Source of the DNA: Blumeriella jaapii
Lineage: Eukaryota > Ascomycota > Leotiomycetes > Helotiales > Drepanopezizaceae
Direction of reading: 5' to 3'
DNA length: 64,000 bases
Assembly (NCBI GenBank): GCA_009599575.1
Contig: VWND01000004.1
Span: forward strand, 364,001-428,000
Shown: piece after piece, positions 11,017 to 24,300 of the stretch
How the letters are laid out: every line of letters begins with the position of its first letter
Numbering within the stretch: position 1 is the stretch's first letter
Translations under genes and position numbers: made by a program
The notes under the pieces: model-generated
What the model saw: only the letters and a program-made list of their open reading frames with translations
What the model was told of the DNA's origin: nothing
Databases searched by the model: none

Positions 11017-13600
11017 TTATTAATAACTTTTTTTCTACGCTAGCAACGGCGTAAACTATCTTTTCCTTCGAATTCTTTACAAATTACATCAAAATAATCG
11101 ACCGGTCGTAAAAAAACCTATTTCCGCACTTCGCGAAAAATAGCTTTTGTTTAACGATCCCTCCTTTAGCAAAGCTTTTCAGCTTCTGCTACTACATTTC
11201 AACCTCCTTTTTAATCAGCGAAAAAGCAGCTTTTTCCAAAAGCTTTTTTTTTTAAAAAACAATCCTTTCCCCGAGGAAAAAAAAACAAAAGAAAAAGCAG
11301 AGCGCCAACCATTTCGCCTGCCATTTTTTTTTTACAGCTTAGCGCTAAAAGCGTTTAGTTGAAACTTTTGCAAAATCAACTGAAAAAAGCGCAAAAGCGT
11401 AAACGACAATTTCTGAAAGCTATACGATTGCGACAAACCCTTTAAATAAAACGTTTAATAAAATCTATCGAACGTACTTTTGCCAATCGCGAATTTGCTG
11501 CTTTTTTTTTTTTTCGCAACGTTTTATTTTAATTAACAAACGTTGCAAACCAATTTCCACGCTTTTCGCGAATTCTTTTTAAATTTTTTTATAACGGCCA
11601 AAACTTTAGCGCGCTTTTTAAACGCTATAATTCCCATTTATTTATTAACTTTCGATTAGCTTATATAAAGCGCGTTTCGAACTTTAAGTTTAAATTAAAT
11701 AATAATAAAAATTACAAAACACGCTATTAAAAAACTAAAATTTTCGATAATTTCGAATTTTACTACGATTATTTCGCTAGCGATCGATTTCGTAAAAATT
11801 ATATATTCGATCAAACCGAAAGCGTAGCAAAAAAGTTTTTGACTCCGCGTATTTTAAACCGTTCCGATTTTATACTTTCCGAAAAATTAATTAAAAAGAT
11901 CGCCGATTTTTTAGCTGATTTTTTAAACGTTTAAAAAGCGAAAAACGAATTCAAAATGCTCGCAATAAATACGCACGACGATTTTTAGCGATTTTATCTG
12001 CGATTTTTTATTTTCGCAGCGAACGCTTAAATACGAACTGATAAACAGCTTCGAAACGCTTTTCGAAACAAAATACTAAAGCGTTTATAAAAAAAGCTGC
12101 ATTTAAAATAAACGCGTATAATAACTTTTAAAAATTAACTTACCGCCGTCCGTTAAAAAAAACAAAATTAATTAGCTAAACGAATTTTATACGCGAATCG
12201 CTTTTTAATTAAATTTATTATTTATTAAAATAGTAAATTCTTAACCAAAGCGTATTAAGAATTAAATCGTACGTACGAAAATCGTTCAAATGCTTTATAA
12301 GCTTTTTTTCAGCTTTTTGTTTTTCCTTTTTTTCCACGCCAAAACGCCTTTCTTAACGTTTTTCCTTTTCGATCGGATTAACGATAACGCTCGTTTTTTA
12401 TTTTATATTAAAAAGTTCGAAGCCAATCTACACGACCTTTTACGGACCGACCTTCGGTTTTATCCAAAAACCCTTCCAAGCTGATAAATATAAACGAGGT
12501 CGAACCGGCCGAAAATTCGCTTTTTAATAATAATAGTGAAAACGAAAACTTTTTTCCAAACGATTTTCAAAACGCATACGAAAAAATTAAAAATTTTTCC
12601 GCCAATCGAAAAAACGCTTAAGCCTAAGCAAAGCCTTTTTTTTAAGCGTATTACGCGATATGCGTTACTTTGACGTTCGAAAGCTTTTTAATAGCGATTT
12701 ATTAACAATTTCCGTTATATTTATCAAAAATAGCTTTTCGTATAAAATAAAAGCGCTCGCCGATTTTAAAACGAACGATTATGCGTTAATCGATTCGGCG
12801 CTAATTAAATTCTTTTTTTTTTTTTTAAACTTTTAATTTAATTTTTTCCGGCTTTTTTTCTTATAAAAAAGTATAATAAAGCTCGTGGCCATTTAATTAT
12901 ATATTTTACGCTTTTTAATCTTATTATTAATAATCGAATACAATCGTTTACTTTTTTTTTAATTATTAATCTCGGAAAAATTATAATATGATTTTAGAAA
13001 AAAAGCTTGGTTGGCCGAATATTAAATTTTATTAAACTATAATAAACGCAAGCTTTATTAGCCGAAATCTTACCTTTTTATAGCTTTTTACGCTCGTTGT
13101 ATTAAAATCTTTTATTTGCATTTTCGAAAAATTTAATCTCGCTATTAAAACGACGCGCTGTAAAACGTAACAAAAACCTTAATTAATTATAGCAGACTTA
13201 CGACGCTATACGAAGCGCGAAAAAATCGAATTTTACTCGCGGTGCCAATTTCGATAGCGACGCTAATAAAATAATATAAGAAATTATACCATTTTTCTAA
13301 GCTAACAATCTTTTTTTTATTATTTTTTTTTCTTTTTTTTTTTTTCTTTTCGTCAAAACAGCTTTTTCGTTTTACGAAAAACAATTATATCAAAAACCGA
13401 AAAAAAATCTTTGCCGCGATAGCCTTTTAATTTAATATAATCGATAATTCAAATAAACCATTTTCTGAACTTTTCAAACGACCAGTTCGAAAACGAATTC
13501 CTTAATCTACTGCTTACCCAATTTTTATTTGTTAAATTATTGCATACGCTTTTAAGCTAATTTTTAAAAAAAAAGCAATTAAAATGTTTTCAATTTTTTT
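11017..13600 (+). pseudogene. D gag region, degraded
   Basis: The region between the 5' LTR and pol should encode Gag. Only short open stretches remain (for example 11,147-11,362 and 12,290-12,484), rich in Phe, Lys and Asn because of AT pressure. No zinc knuckle could be recognised. The assignment rests on position alone. Confidence 0.5.
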
Positions 13601-16600
13601 ATACGAAATCGACAAAATACTAAACGACTTTACGTATAACACTTTTTTTAAAATTTAATTTTATAATTTTTTCGAACGTTTTAAAACCAACGAAATATCG
13701 ATTTCGACCCTTTTAACCAACTTAACAAAGCTAATTTCGAATAAACTTTTTCTCGAATCTTTTTTTCCGAAATACAAAAACTTCGAACACGTGTTTTCTA
13801 AAACCGCTAATAACGAGCTAGCTTTTTACCGGCTCTACGACCATAAAATCGAGCTTATTATAAATAAAAAAAAGCTGAAATACACTTTTTTATATAAAAT
13901 ATCGATTCCAAAGCTCGAAATTATCAAAACCTATTTGCAAAATAATTTTAACAAAAGATTTATCGAATTTTTTACCGTTTCTTTCGCTGTTTTAATGCTT
14001 TTCGCCAAAAAACCCGACGATTTATTGCGTTTTTATATCGATTATCGAATTTTTAACAACGTTATTCGTAAAAATCGCTATCTTTTTTTTTTTATCGATA
14101 AAACCCTTGCTCGTTTTTCGAAAACGCAAATTTTTACGAAATTCGATATTCGTTAAGCTTTTTACAAAATTCGAATAAACCCCGTTAGCGAAAAACTAAC
14201 GACGTTTCGTACGCGTTACGGCGCTTATAAATGCAAAATACTATTTTTTGGCCTTATTAATAAATTCGTAATTTACTAACGCTATATAAACGACGTTTTT
14301 TCGATTATTTAAACGATTTTTATATTATATATTTAAATAATATTTTTATTTATTCGTTCGACTTTTTAAAACACGCCATATACGTCCGCAAAATGCTTCA
14401 AAAGTTCGCTAACGTTAAATTACAGGCCGATATTCGGAAATCTGAATTCAACGTTATTCGAACACGTTATCTAGATTTTATCATTTTTATTAAAAGCTTA
14501 AAAATAAACCCAGAAAAGATCTCCGTGGTCGTTTATTAAAAACCTTTTACTATTATAAAAAATATACAAAACTTTCTTGGTTTTTATAACTTTTACCGAC
14601 GTTTTATTCGAAACTACGATATAATTACAAAATTTCTGATTTATTTAATTAAAACTAACGTTTTTTATAATTTCATTTTTAAATATCAAAAAAATTTCGA
14701 CCTTTTTACACTAGCCCTTATTACTGTATTAATTTTATAATATTACAAACAAAACCTTTTTTGCATATTAAAAACTAACGCTTCCGACGGCGTAATAGCT
14801 TTTATGCTTTCGCAATTTTATAATAACGACTGGTTCCTAATCGCCTATTTCAGCAAAACCATAGTTTTCGCAGAACTAAACTACGTCGTACACGACAAAA
14901 AAATACTCGCAATCGTGAAATCTTTAGGCAACTTCCGTATTAAACTAATTAGCTTAATTTATTAAATCAAAATTATTATTAATTATAAAGCTTTAAAATA
15001 CTTTATAATCTTTAAACTTTTAAACGCTCGATAAACACGCTAGGCCGAGCTTTTCGCCGATTACAATTTTCTTATTACGTATAAATCAAATAAACACAAT
15101 CTTTTGGCTAACGTATTAATACGTCGTACGAGCGAATTCGACCGCCAAAACTTTTTTAAACGCATTCAGCGCCTGCAAATCCTTTTTCGAACCGATCAGA
15201 TCGATTACCGCTTTTTAATTAAAAAACTTCGATTTTCCACGGCCTCCGAAACAGCTGTTTTTATCGTTGAAATAGCTAATTTTTTTTTCGCACTTCGTAT
15301 CGTTAACCAGCTTTTCTACGCTAATCGTATAGCTAGCAGCCTAATAGCCTTTCGAAAAAAAACTGTACGAAACGCTACGAAAAAAAACGACGCTAATAAT
15401 ATTCCGTTTTCGTATATATTTAAACGCGATCTGCTGTTATATTACGATCGCCTAATAATACTAAACGTCGATTATTTCCGTTTAGCTTTTATACGAAAAA
15501 TACACGACCAGATTTCCACCGCTTATTTCAGCGCTCGCAAAACTACGCAATTGCTTTCGGACTAATATTATTAGCGAAGTATAACAGCTTTCGTAAAATA
15601 ATATTATCGCAATTGCTACGCTTATCGAAAGAATTTTATTTTAAAAAATAAGCGCCCCGGCCTTTTTTAGCTTTTTTCTGTTTTTAACCATTTTTAAGCA
15701 CGTTATAATAAACTTTTGCAGTTTTAATAAAAACAAACACGATTACAACAACGTATTCGTAATAATAAATCGCTTTTTCAAGCAAGCCATTTCGATTTTC
15801 TGCCATAAAAATATCGACGTTCGAAGCTTCGCCAAATTGTATATATTTTACGTATACAAGTATTTTGGCCTTTTAAAAAATATTATTAGCGATCGTGGCT
15901 TTTAATATTAATTTACTTTTTGGTCTGAATTAAACAAAATATTCGGTACGCAATTAAAGCTTTCGACAGCTGCTCATTTTGAAACCGATAATCAAATCGA
16001 AATTTACAATTAATACTTGCAAAAACGCTTTCGACCCTTCGTAAATTTTTACTAAAACGATTAAAACGAATTTTTTTCAATAATAGATTTCGTTCAAATA
16101 ATTCTTTTTTACGAGAATTTAAATAACCTTTCATTTTTTAAAATTATATACGATTACGCTTTTTATATTAATTAAAACTAAAAGCTCGATATTTTCTTCT
16201 TTTCCAATCTTTTATATAAGCTAAACGCAAACGAAATTCGTGCGTACGCTCGCCGCTATTACGACGCCTGAAACTTCGCCAAATCGCATTTCTAATAAGC
16301 TTACGACAAAATAAAAAAAAATGCGAATAAGTTTCGCCGCGCAATCGATTTTAACGTTAGCGATTACGTTTGGCTCGATATACGTTTATTTCCGACCTTT
16401 CGGCCTTTCCGCAAGCTCGACAATCCTACAAACGGCCTTTTCAAAATTATAGCTAAAATTTTCGATAACGCTTTTAAGCTAAACCTTTTTAGTATTATAA
16501 ACGTACACCCAGTTTTTCACGCTAGTCGATTGCGTAAAACAGCTAACGATGCGCTTTTAAATTAAATTAACTTAACTTTTGAATTTATTAATATAATTAA

Positions 16601-16760
16601 TAAGTTTAAATACGAAATCGAAAAATTAATCGCTTGTCGAATGCAACGGAAAACCTTTTAATATAAAGCTTTTTAGATAAGCTTAAATAAAAATCTTACG
16701 TGGTACCCCGCGTTTGACTTTATATATGCTTTTTTAAAAATGCGCGATTTTTATTTGGCG
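13600..16760 (+). pseudogene. D pol: RT, RNase H, integrase and C-terminal chromodomain, degraded
   Basis: The open stretch 13,791-14,156 shows the N-terminal RT motifs (YIDYR, KNRYLFFFIDKTLAR, FTKFDIR). The RT active site reads YLNN at 14,330-14,341: both Asp codons changed to Asn by G-to-A. RNase H follows near 14,780-14,950 (DGVIAFMLSQF, AELNYVVHDKK). At 15,104-15,565 lies the integrase zinc-binding region with HDQISTAYF. The end, about 16,590-16,740, reads YEIEKLIACRMQ ... LTWYPAFDF, the signature of a chromodomain that binds methylated histone H3 in chromoviruses. Confidence 0.85.
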
Positions 16761-16904
16761 TATAAAAAGCTTTCCGGTTTTTTTGCAAAACTTATAAATT
16801 AGCTGAAAGCGTATTCCGAAGATTTGAATTCGTATAATTATTTGGATAACGACGTATTAATAAATAAAAGTTCGAAAGCGCGCTTTTTCCGGACGAAAAA
16901 ATAA

Positions 16905-17171
16905 TATAACGATTTATTTTTTCGCCATCTCGTATATTATCCTAGCAACTACGTATAGCTGCAAGCTTTTTGGTTTTTTAATAAATTTTTCCATTAATTG
17001 TAAAAACCATTTATATATATAAAACTTTTTTTTTTAGCAATTTCTGCCTTTTGCAATTGTTAATTTTAAATGAATGTTTTTATTATAAAACCGAAGGCTC
17101 GTTTTTTATACTATATGACACGGCGACCAGTTGACTGATCTTCCAGCCCTCCGACTGATTAAATCGTCACA
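16905..17171 (+). repeat. D right (3') LTR
   Basis: 267 bp, starts TATAACGATT (mutated TGTGACGATT), ends CGTCACA. The right half is well preserved, the left half mutated. Confidence 0.9.
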
Positions 17172-18649
17172 ATTAATCGCTCGTAATTTCTTTTTTTTTT
17201 CGGCGTTTATATCTGGATAGCGAATGCGTTTTTTTTTGTTATCGGAAATAATAGCTAATAATTATCGTAACGGGTATAAGCTTTTATTAGTTATATTTAT
17301 AGTTTTGATAAATCCGCTGTCGTTGCTTTTTTATACTACTTTTTTTCGAAATCGAAATGTATTTTTTTTTTTTTTTTCCGAAAACAAGCTCGATTCGCTC
17401 CGGAAATATTTTTCCGTTCGCAAAACGCATTTTTTTTTTTATTTAAACGTAGATTATTAGCAAAACGCTTTTGGTTAGATTATATATTTTTTTAAAAATC
17501 GGTCGCGTTAATTTTATTCGGAAGCGTAACAAAACCGTTTGTTTTTCGTATTGCTATAAAATCTTTTAAAATACTGTTTCGAAATAATTCGTAAAATCGA
17601 TAACTAATTAATTAAAAAACATTTGACACCGATTTATTTTTCTATCTGCTTTTACAAAATTTTCGGTTTTAGCGTATTTTTAATATAATTAAGTTTTCAA
17701 AAGAATTCAAGTCAAAAATATATCGGTGTTCGTAGGATTTTTAAAATAAATGCGAACGTATGCGATGCGTTTTTTAATAATATCCGACAAATAATTTCTG
17801 GCGATTAATATTTGTAAATCGAAGCGGAAAATCCCTTTTTTAACGAAATAATTTTTTATTTCGAATAGTCAATATCGAATATCGTTTTTGAAAAAATTGA
17901 AAATTGCGAATGTTTTGATTTTCGGAAAGTTTCTAAATCGTTGAAAATTGTAATTTACGAAAAAAAAAAATCGCGGGTTTTATTTCTGAAATAAATAATT
18001 CGCTTTTAAGATTTTGTAAAAGTTCGGAGCGAAAAAAAAGCAGTATTAATAGCGCTATTAGCGTTAGATTAAAAGCTGAAAAATTAGCGTTGGAAATTCC
18101 GAAATTTATTTCGAAAAATACTAAAGCTTTAGCTAAAAAGCGTTAAAGTTTTATTTGCTAAGCTTTTTATAACGGCAAGCTTAGTTTTTATAATTTTGTT
18201 TTTTTCGCGTTCGGCCTTTAATTAAAATTTTACGCGGAAAAATATAATAAAATAAAAAAAAAAAAAAAAAAATGGCGTAAAAGCTCGCGAAAAGTTTTTA
18301 TAGGCCTGTTCGTAACGGAAAGTAATAAAAGTGAAAATGGTTGCGAAAAAATAAAAAAGGGTCGGAAAATAAAAAATTTTCGTCGGTTTAGTTTTCGCGA
18401 TCGTTTTTCGTTTGTTTTGCTATATTATTTGTATTTTCGGTTTTTCGTAATGCGGCGTTATTAGTATTTTGTATTTTGGGTTTCTGCCTGTTTTTTTTTT
18501 AAAACCTATTAAATTCTTTTTTTTTCTTTTCGCGATCGATAATTAAATCTAATCTTTTACCGAAATTTAAGGCCTGAAACATGCGAAGTCTGGCTTGAAA
18601 CGTAGAATTAAATGCTTATCGGCCGGTTCGTTTTTTAAAAAATTTAGAT
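17172..18649 (-). mobile_element. Element C1, Gag region up to 5' LTR, degraded
   Basis: Resumes C1 after D, starting with the second copy of the D target duplication (17,172-17,176). It aligns with C2 29,521-30,388 and then 44,202-44,800. On the minus strand this is the Gag and leader part of C. Long A, T and mixed tracts occur; no open frame is informative. Confidence 0.82.
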
Positions 18650-18896
18650 TATTATAATTAAAAGTCAAAACCAAAAAACAAAAGTGTATTTATTCGTAAA
18701 ACTGAATTTTAGGAAATTATAAAAATACAAAAGATCCTTTTAATTATATTCCGAAGGTCGGCAGATCGGGCCTGCCTCGGGATTCGGTTGATCCTGGCCA
18801 AGGCTTGATCCTGGCCAAAGCTGTATGCTAATATTTACTTCTAGCCTTAATACTTTCTAGCATGCTCCTTTATCGGTCAGCCGATGCCCTCTGACA
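18650..18896 (-). repeat. C1 5' LTR
   Basis: About 247 bp. The start is a mutated TGTTACAATC (TATTATAATT here; intact in C2 at 44,801) and the end is CCCTCTGACA at 18,896. The right half is little mutated. It contains a direct repeat of a 17-bp unit starting TTGATCCTGGCCAA (about 18,787-18,820) that C2 lacks. Next to it, GAAAA (18,897-18,901) is the expected target duplication within the E3 LTR. Confidence 0.78.
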
Positions 18897-19300
18897 GAAA
18901 AGGCAGGGAAACACTAATTCAAACAATAAAGCTCAGATAAGATTGGGTTAATAATCAGACTGATTTCTACCTTTTATATTTCTAGTAGAAAGCGTGTATA
19001 AGTACAGAAGAAGGGATGGAGCCTTCGAAAAAAGTATTTCCCAGGAAACCAGGCGAACCCCATTTAGTATATTTCTCCAGCCCCTATTCCGACCTTTTCT
19101 TATCCTTCTCAATATAACCCTAATAACTGGTTCCTTAGCAATCACTCCCATAAAGTGTTTTACCTAAATGTCATCTCCAGCCCCCACAGCACTATCCGGC
19201 CCCCACGGCCTATCCGCAGAGAGTACTATTCGAGGATTGGTAGAAGACAGAGGGTCTTGGCGGATCACCTGACTTATACACGTGATGCTGGTTCCTGACA
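18897..19300 (-). repeat. E3: E-family LTR, probably solo, interrupted by C1 near its inner end
   Basis: 404 bp matching the E LTR from its 11th base to its end, TTCCTGACA at 19,300. The missing first bases should lie left of C1, beyond the window, because C1 inserted after them with GAAAA duplicated. This copy is the least mutated E LTR over its full length, which fits a solo LTR too short to be an efficient RIP target. A full E element with its interior beyond the window is the alternative. Its right target bases are CGTTT (19,301-19,305). Confidence 0.82.
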
Positions 19301-20548
19301 CGTTTTTTAAACGCAAAATTAAAAATTTGATTTATTTTTTTTTTTTTTTTTTTTGTTTTTTCGCGTCGTTTTTTATAAAATCGGGGCTCGGAAGTTCGGC
19401 GTTTTATTCGCTTTTATTTATTTTCGTTGCTTTATAATATAAACTTAATAAATTCACGTAAAAAACGTCGTATAGCTTTTAAAAATCGGGCAATCGTAAT
19501 TTGTATATTTAAGAATTAATTTTATTTAAAATTAAAAAAAAACTAAATTTTTTAACGTTTAGTTTTTTATAAGGTTTTTTCGTTTTTAAGTTTTTTGCGT
19601 TTAAATATACTTTTTTTTCGATTTTGAAATTCGTTTAAATATGTTTTCTGTCGTAGTATTTTGCTTAAAAATTTTAAATATATAACAAAGTTTTTTTTAA
19701 TTTTTAATGTATAATCTTTAGTTTTTTTGCAAATTTTACTGCTGATTCGGATTCGGAATTTAATAGTTTTTTCCAGATTAAATAATTTTGCGTTAATTTC
19801 GTTTGCTTAGAAAAAAAACATTTTAATAAACGAAAATAATATGTTGCTAATAGCGAATTCCGTTAAAAAAAGTAGATTTAATTAATCGTTTTGATTAAAA
19901 TCAACGTAAAACCGAAAGTATATTTCGAAAAAACTGCGTTCGCTTTTTTTATTTGCCCGTCGGTTTGTAAATAAAAAGCAGTTGAAAATTTGCGTTTTAT
20001 ACGAAATATAATCGTAAATATAATTTAAAATGCAAAAGTGAAAAAAAAAAGCCGCGATTTAATACGATATCGTTTAATATACCGTGGCGAAAAAAAAAAA
20101 CTGTTTTTGCAAAAAAATATAAGCAAATTAATTAATAATTATATTTTTGCGTATTAAAACGAAATGAAATTGTTTCGTTAAACGATAAATAATAATAAAA
20201 ATTACGTCGTAAATAAAAGTTTTGCCGATTTTGTTATACGAAAAGTCGCTATTGCTCGAAGCGTTTAAAAAATCGGTAATCAGATTCAAAAAAATACTAT
20301 TTTAAAATCGGTTTAGTATCGGAATAAAGCAAAGTTTACCGTTCGTTTTTATTTTTAAAAATTTTTCTTTTTTGCAAATTATATAAAATAAAATATAATT
20401 TTTTATATCCGCGGTTATTTCCGGCTAATAAAACAAGCGTTTTAATAAAGCGGTTGTTTTGTTTCGCTCGAAATAACCCGCGGTCGAATTATCGTAAAAT
20501 TTTTTTAATAACTTTTTTTTTAAAATAGATTTTAATAAAACGTAAAAC
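19301..20548 (-). mobile_element. Element C2, integrase segment, degraded
   Basis: On the minus strand this gives a recognisable gypsy integrase core: a stretch reading like D-R-L-T-K at about 20,175, then a region equivalent to the HPQTDGQTE motif near 19,960 (reading QTDRQ/NRRANKK in adjacent frames) and EFAI further left. Stops and phase breaks are frequent. It is joined to C2 at 26,949 across B1, whose target duplication AAAAC sits at 20,544-20,548 and 26,944-26,948. The C2 3' end is not in the window. Confidence 0.8.
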
Positions 20549-20812
20549 TGTCACAGCTAGCTTGAGGGTGATCAGAAGGGTGATGTGGACCAAAAAGTAC
20601 GCATGTAAATTAAAAAAAAGACACCGAGCTAGAATGCTCGGGGTCGCGAACTTTATATACAATGGGCTGCGCTTATGGGTCACGTAACTTAGCGCGAGGC
20701 TTAGTAGCCGAGGTGGTCCGTGCCCAAACCTTATTCCAACACCACCGGCAATCATACTATTAGCAACTATACCATTAGCGACCATATTATTAATCAAAAA
20801 AAAATCGTAACA
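20549..20812 (-). repeat. B1 3' LTR (left)
   Basis: 264 bp from TGTCACAGCTAG to CGTAACA. It contains the hairpin CCGAGC-TAGAAT-GCTCGG and an E-box-like TCACGT. The outer (left) two thirds are little mutated; the inner third has lost most C and G. Confidence 0.92.
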
Positions 20813-23800
20813 CTATTCTTTTTCTTCGAAAAACTGCGTCCGCGCAATTGCGATTATAAATCTATCGTTTTTCAACTTAGTATAATCTTTTTTGCTTTCG
20901 TTATAAGCTTGCAACTATACGGGAAGCGTTCGTAAAAAGCTTTTGGCGGTGAAATACGATCGGTAAAATGCTTAAAAAATATAAAAAGCCGTTATAACGT
21001 CAAAACAAAAGTATTATTCGAGATTTTTATCAGCGCTTTTTCAATTAACCTGGTATTGCAATATTTTTTTGTGCAACCTCGAACCCATTATTTTTTCGAT
21101 CTTCCACTCCGTTTGTTTAGAAAATAATTAAATAAAAGCTGGTTCGGAACGGCGTTAGCCAGGTAAAAAGTTGCTAATATGCTTTCGAAGCGAATATAAA
21201 TAAAAAATTAAATAAATTAATCAATTTGCGAAAAAGTCAAACTTTCAACTTTCTTTTATTTTGTCGACGACCTTAACTGGGCCGTACTATTTATCTGAAA
21301 GCTTCCGGGAAGATCGGTCGAACTTTTAATTTTTAATACTTACTAATATTTCGTCGCTTATATTTTAATCCACCGGTCGTTTGTACAAATTAACGAAGCG
21401 TTTTATTTTGGCTTATTGCTACGTAATAAACGATTGCGCGTATTTTATAACTTTTTTAGCTCGGAAGGCCAAATGCAAAGCTTCGTCGCGGTTAAGCTTT
21501 TCGGTGGCCGAGCGAAAAAAACGAAAGTTATTTATATTCCAGAATATACGAATCTTGTATTTATTTAAAATTTAAAAAAAAAAAACGTTGCCGAAAAATT
21601 CGTACGGCAAAATCAATTATGCAATATTTATTAAAAATAAAAAGCGTTTCCAATTGTTTTGGTAATAAAGCAAAAAAAACGGAGGCGTTGCTTAATATAC
21701 TAATTTATTATTTCGGTTTGCCTATCGATATTAAAATTGTACGCAATAATCAACTTAATTTTGGTTTTTAATATGCGGCAAAATTTTTGCTAAAAAACCG
21801 AAACAAACTGAGCTTTTCGGTCCGAAACAATTAAATCCGGCATGCCGAAATAACGCATCCAATAAATCAAAAACAAAACTGCCAACTTTTTCGCTATAAT
21901 AGTTTTATAGCAAAAAATTAACAAAAGCTTTTTGAACAGGCGATCCATTATTACGAAAGCGAAATCGTAACCATTTTCGTTTAATAAAAGTTTCGTAAAA
22001 TTTATTATTAAATATTAATAAAATTTGCTAAATATAAGCAAAAGCTTTAAAAAGCCCGGGGTTTTGTCGCGTCTAATTTTTATTCGTATGCAACGACAAT
22101 TCGAAACGTATTGCTATATATCTGCTTTTATAGCCTTCCAATAATACTTGCGACCGACCAAAAGCTTTATTTTTTTTATTTTAACGTATATTACGCAAAG
22201 CTATTCGTAGATATATCGAATCAAAAAGATTCGCAATTCGAAAAGTTTCAAAAGCATTACCAATCTGCTTTGGAAAAACAATTTATTTTGTCGCAGTTAA
22301 TAATCAAAGCTATAATTGCGAACCTACGCTCGCTGCGCTTCGAAAAAAAGAAAGTTTTTATTAGCTTGCAGCAAATCGTTTATAATTATATAACCATACA
22401 TATCGTATACGATCACGGAAATTGAATCTGCGGATTTTTTTGTAAACATTTTATTTTTTTCGTTTTCGCTGTTTTTTTCGAAAAAAATGCTGTCGTTGTC
22501 GCGCTTATCGGACGGTATTTCCATAAGCGCCAGCGTAGTTATGCTTTTAACAGCTATTTTTTTTAAAATCTAAAAATTTAACTTATCGTTTAAAAGCATT
22601 TGCTGCTTTCGAATTGCTCGCTATCGCGCTTTTAATAAAAAAATATTCTGGTTTTTGCGAAAAAAAGTATTAGCGAGCGTATTAATAATTTCCGACCGGT
22701 ATATAATTATAAAATAAAAATCGGCGAAAAACTCGGCCTATCGGGCTTATCGAGCCGAAAAATCTTTGATTATTATAAAATATTTCAAAGCGCGGTAATC
22801 GGTATATATATATACGTTTTTTTAAGCTTTTAACAATTCCGGCTTATAATTTTTAAAAAAGCGAAAAATAGCGAAAAGCTTTTTGTTATAAATCGGATAA
22901 TTAAGTTCGGCGTCGATTATAGTTTTAAAAAAAAAACCGACCGAATAATAAAAGTTATTTTTTTACAATTGCGATAATACGCCAGCTATTATTCCATCAG
23001 AAAAATCGGTTTTCAGGCGCGTTTGCTTATAAAAATCGTAATAACACAAAATAAAAACATTCAGCAGAGTTTTGCGCAGTGTTTTTTATACGTCTTTTTG
23101 CTTTTTTTCGAATACGAAAAAAACGTTTTTGCTTATAAAAGCAGTGAAAAAGCGGCAAATACGGCTGTAGCCGGCTATAAAACGTTTATAGAAATTGCAA
23201 AAGCCTAAAAAGCTTTGCACGCTTCGCATATTCGCTGCATATTACCAATTCTTAATAATAGCGATTTTTTCCGGATTTATTTTAATGCTTTAAGTATTAA
23301 TAACGAAACCTAAAAATTTGATTTTCGTAATATTAAATTCGCACTTTTTAATATCAGTTTTCAAGCCGTGCTTTTTTAAAATCGATAAGATTTTTTTAAC
23401 GTAAATTTTATATTTCAAATTATTCGCGAAATAAATAAAAATATCGTTAAAATACGCCGAACAGAAATCATTCAAATGCTTTATAAAAATATTATTAATA
23501 AAGCGTTGAAATATAACGGGTCTATTAATAAAGCCGAACGAAAAAATTTTATATTTATATATATCGTATCGGGTGCGGAAATTAATTAGTTTTTCAAACT
23601 TTTCGAATATCCGAATTCGATTAAATGCTTATTAAATATCAATTTTCGTAAATACTTTGGCTTTAATAATTCGCGCCAGTATTTCGTTAATCAAAAGTAA
23701 AAGATAAAAATTCTTTTTCGTAAAATTATTAAGCTTACGGTAATCGATACACAAACGCATAAAGCCGTCTGACTTTTTAATAAATAAAATCGGGGCGGCG

Positions 23801-24300
23801 AAAAGTATTAAAAGATTTAATAAAGCTTTTGTATAAATTATCGAAAATATAATTCTTAACTTTTGTAAGCTGTTCGTCCGTAAAACGTCTGAATAATTTT
23901 ATAAAAAACGTATTTTCCGTAGCAAAATGTATTTTGTAATCTACACCGGAGCGGCGGAAAACGAGCTTATCGCTTTTTTATTTATAAAAAAGTTCTTCGA
24001 ACTCCGAATACTAGGCTGGAAAAAGCTTTTTCATAAAAACCACGTTGTCGTTATATTTGGCTTGCAAAGCGTCGGAAACGGAAATGCTTTTTACTACCGC
24101 GAGCTGTATAACTTTTTCAGACTCGGCGACCTTCGCACGGCGAAAACGTTTTCTGTTTATATCGTACACAAAAGCAACAAACGTACAGTCGCTGAATAAT
24201 AGTAACTTTTCTTTTTTTACGGCCCGCATTCGCTTTTCGTAACGTGTTTATAAAGCGCTGAATGCAAAGGCGGAAATACAGCTGATATTGCAATTGAAAG
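20813..24300 (-). pseudogene. B1 pol (RT, RNase H, integrase, chromodomain), degraded
   Basis: The minus-strand stretch 23,475-23,290 reads the C-terminal RT palm: AYFNDIFIYF at about 23,455-23,430 (Asp to Asn in the active site) and CEFNITKIKFLGFVI. The left part, around 21,000-21,130, corresponds to the chromodomain recognised in B2 at 33,300-33,450. Integrase lies between them, by alignment with B2 (a motif like FGMPDSIVSDR near 34,165-34,195 there). Confidence 0.82.

Larger units (their letters stand above)
10752..17171 (+). mobile_element. Element D: complete Ty3/gypsy chromovirus-type LTR retrotransposon, RIP-degraded
   Basis: A 6,420-bp element with LTRs at 10,752-11,016 and 16,905-17,171 and a 5-bp target duplication GTTAA (10,747-10,751) / ATTAA (17,172-17,176). 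C2 shows the empty site at about 29,518-29,524. Ends are TGTGACG...CGTCACA, mutated to TATAACG in the right copy. Gag is followed by RT, RNase H, integrase and a chromodomain on the plus strand, all broken by stops. The bases before the right LTR (GGACGAAAAAATAA) are purine-rich, as for a polypurine tract. I could not assign a primer-binding tRNA. Confidence 0.92.

Noticed and set aside
20489..20797. Open frames in the B LTRs (also at 26,677, 32,861 and 39,021)
   Set aside because: They are similar only because the LTRs are copies; there is no reason for a protein in the LTR.
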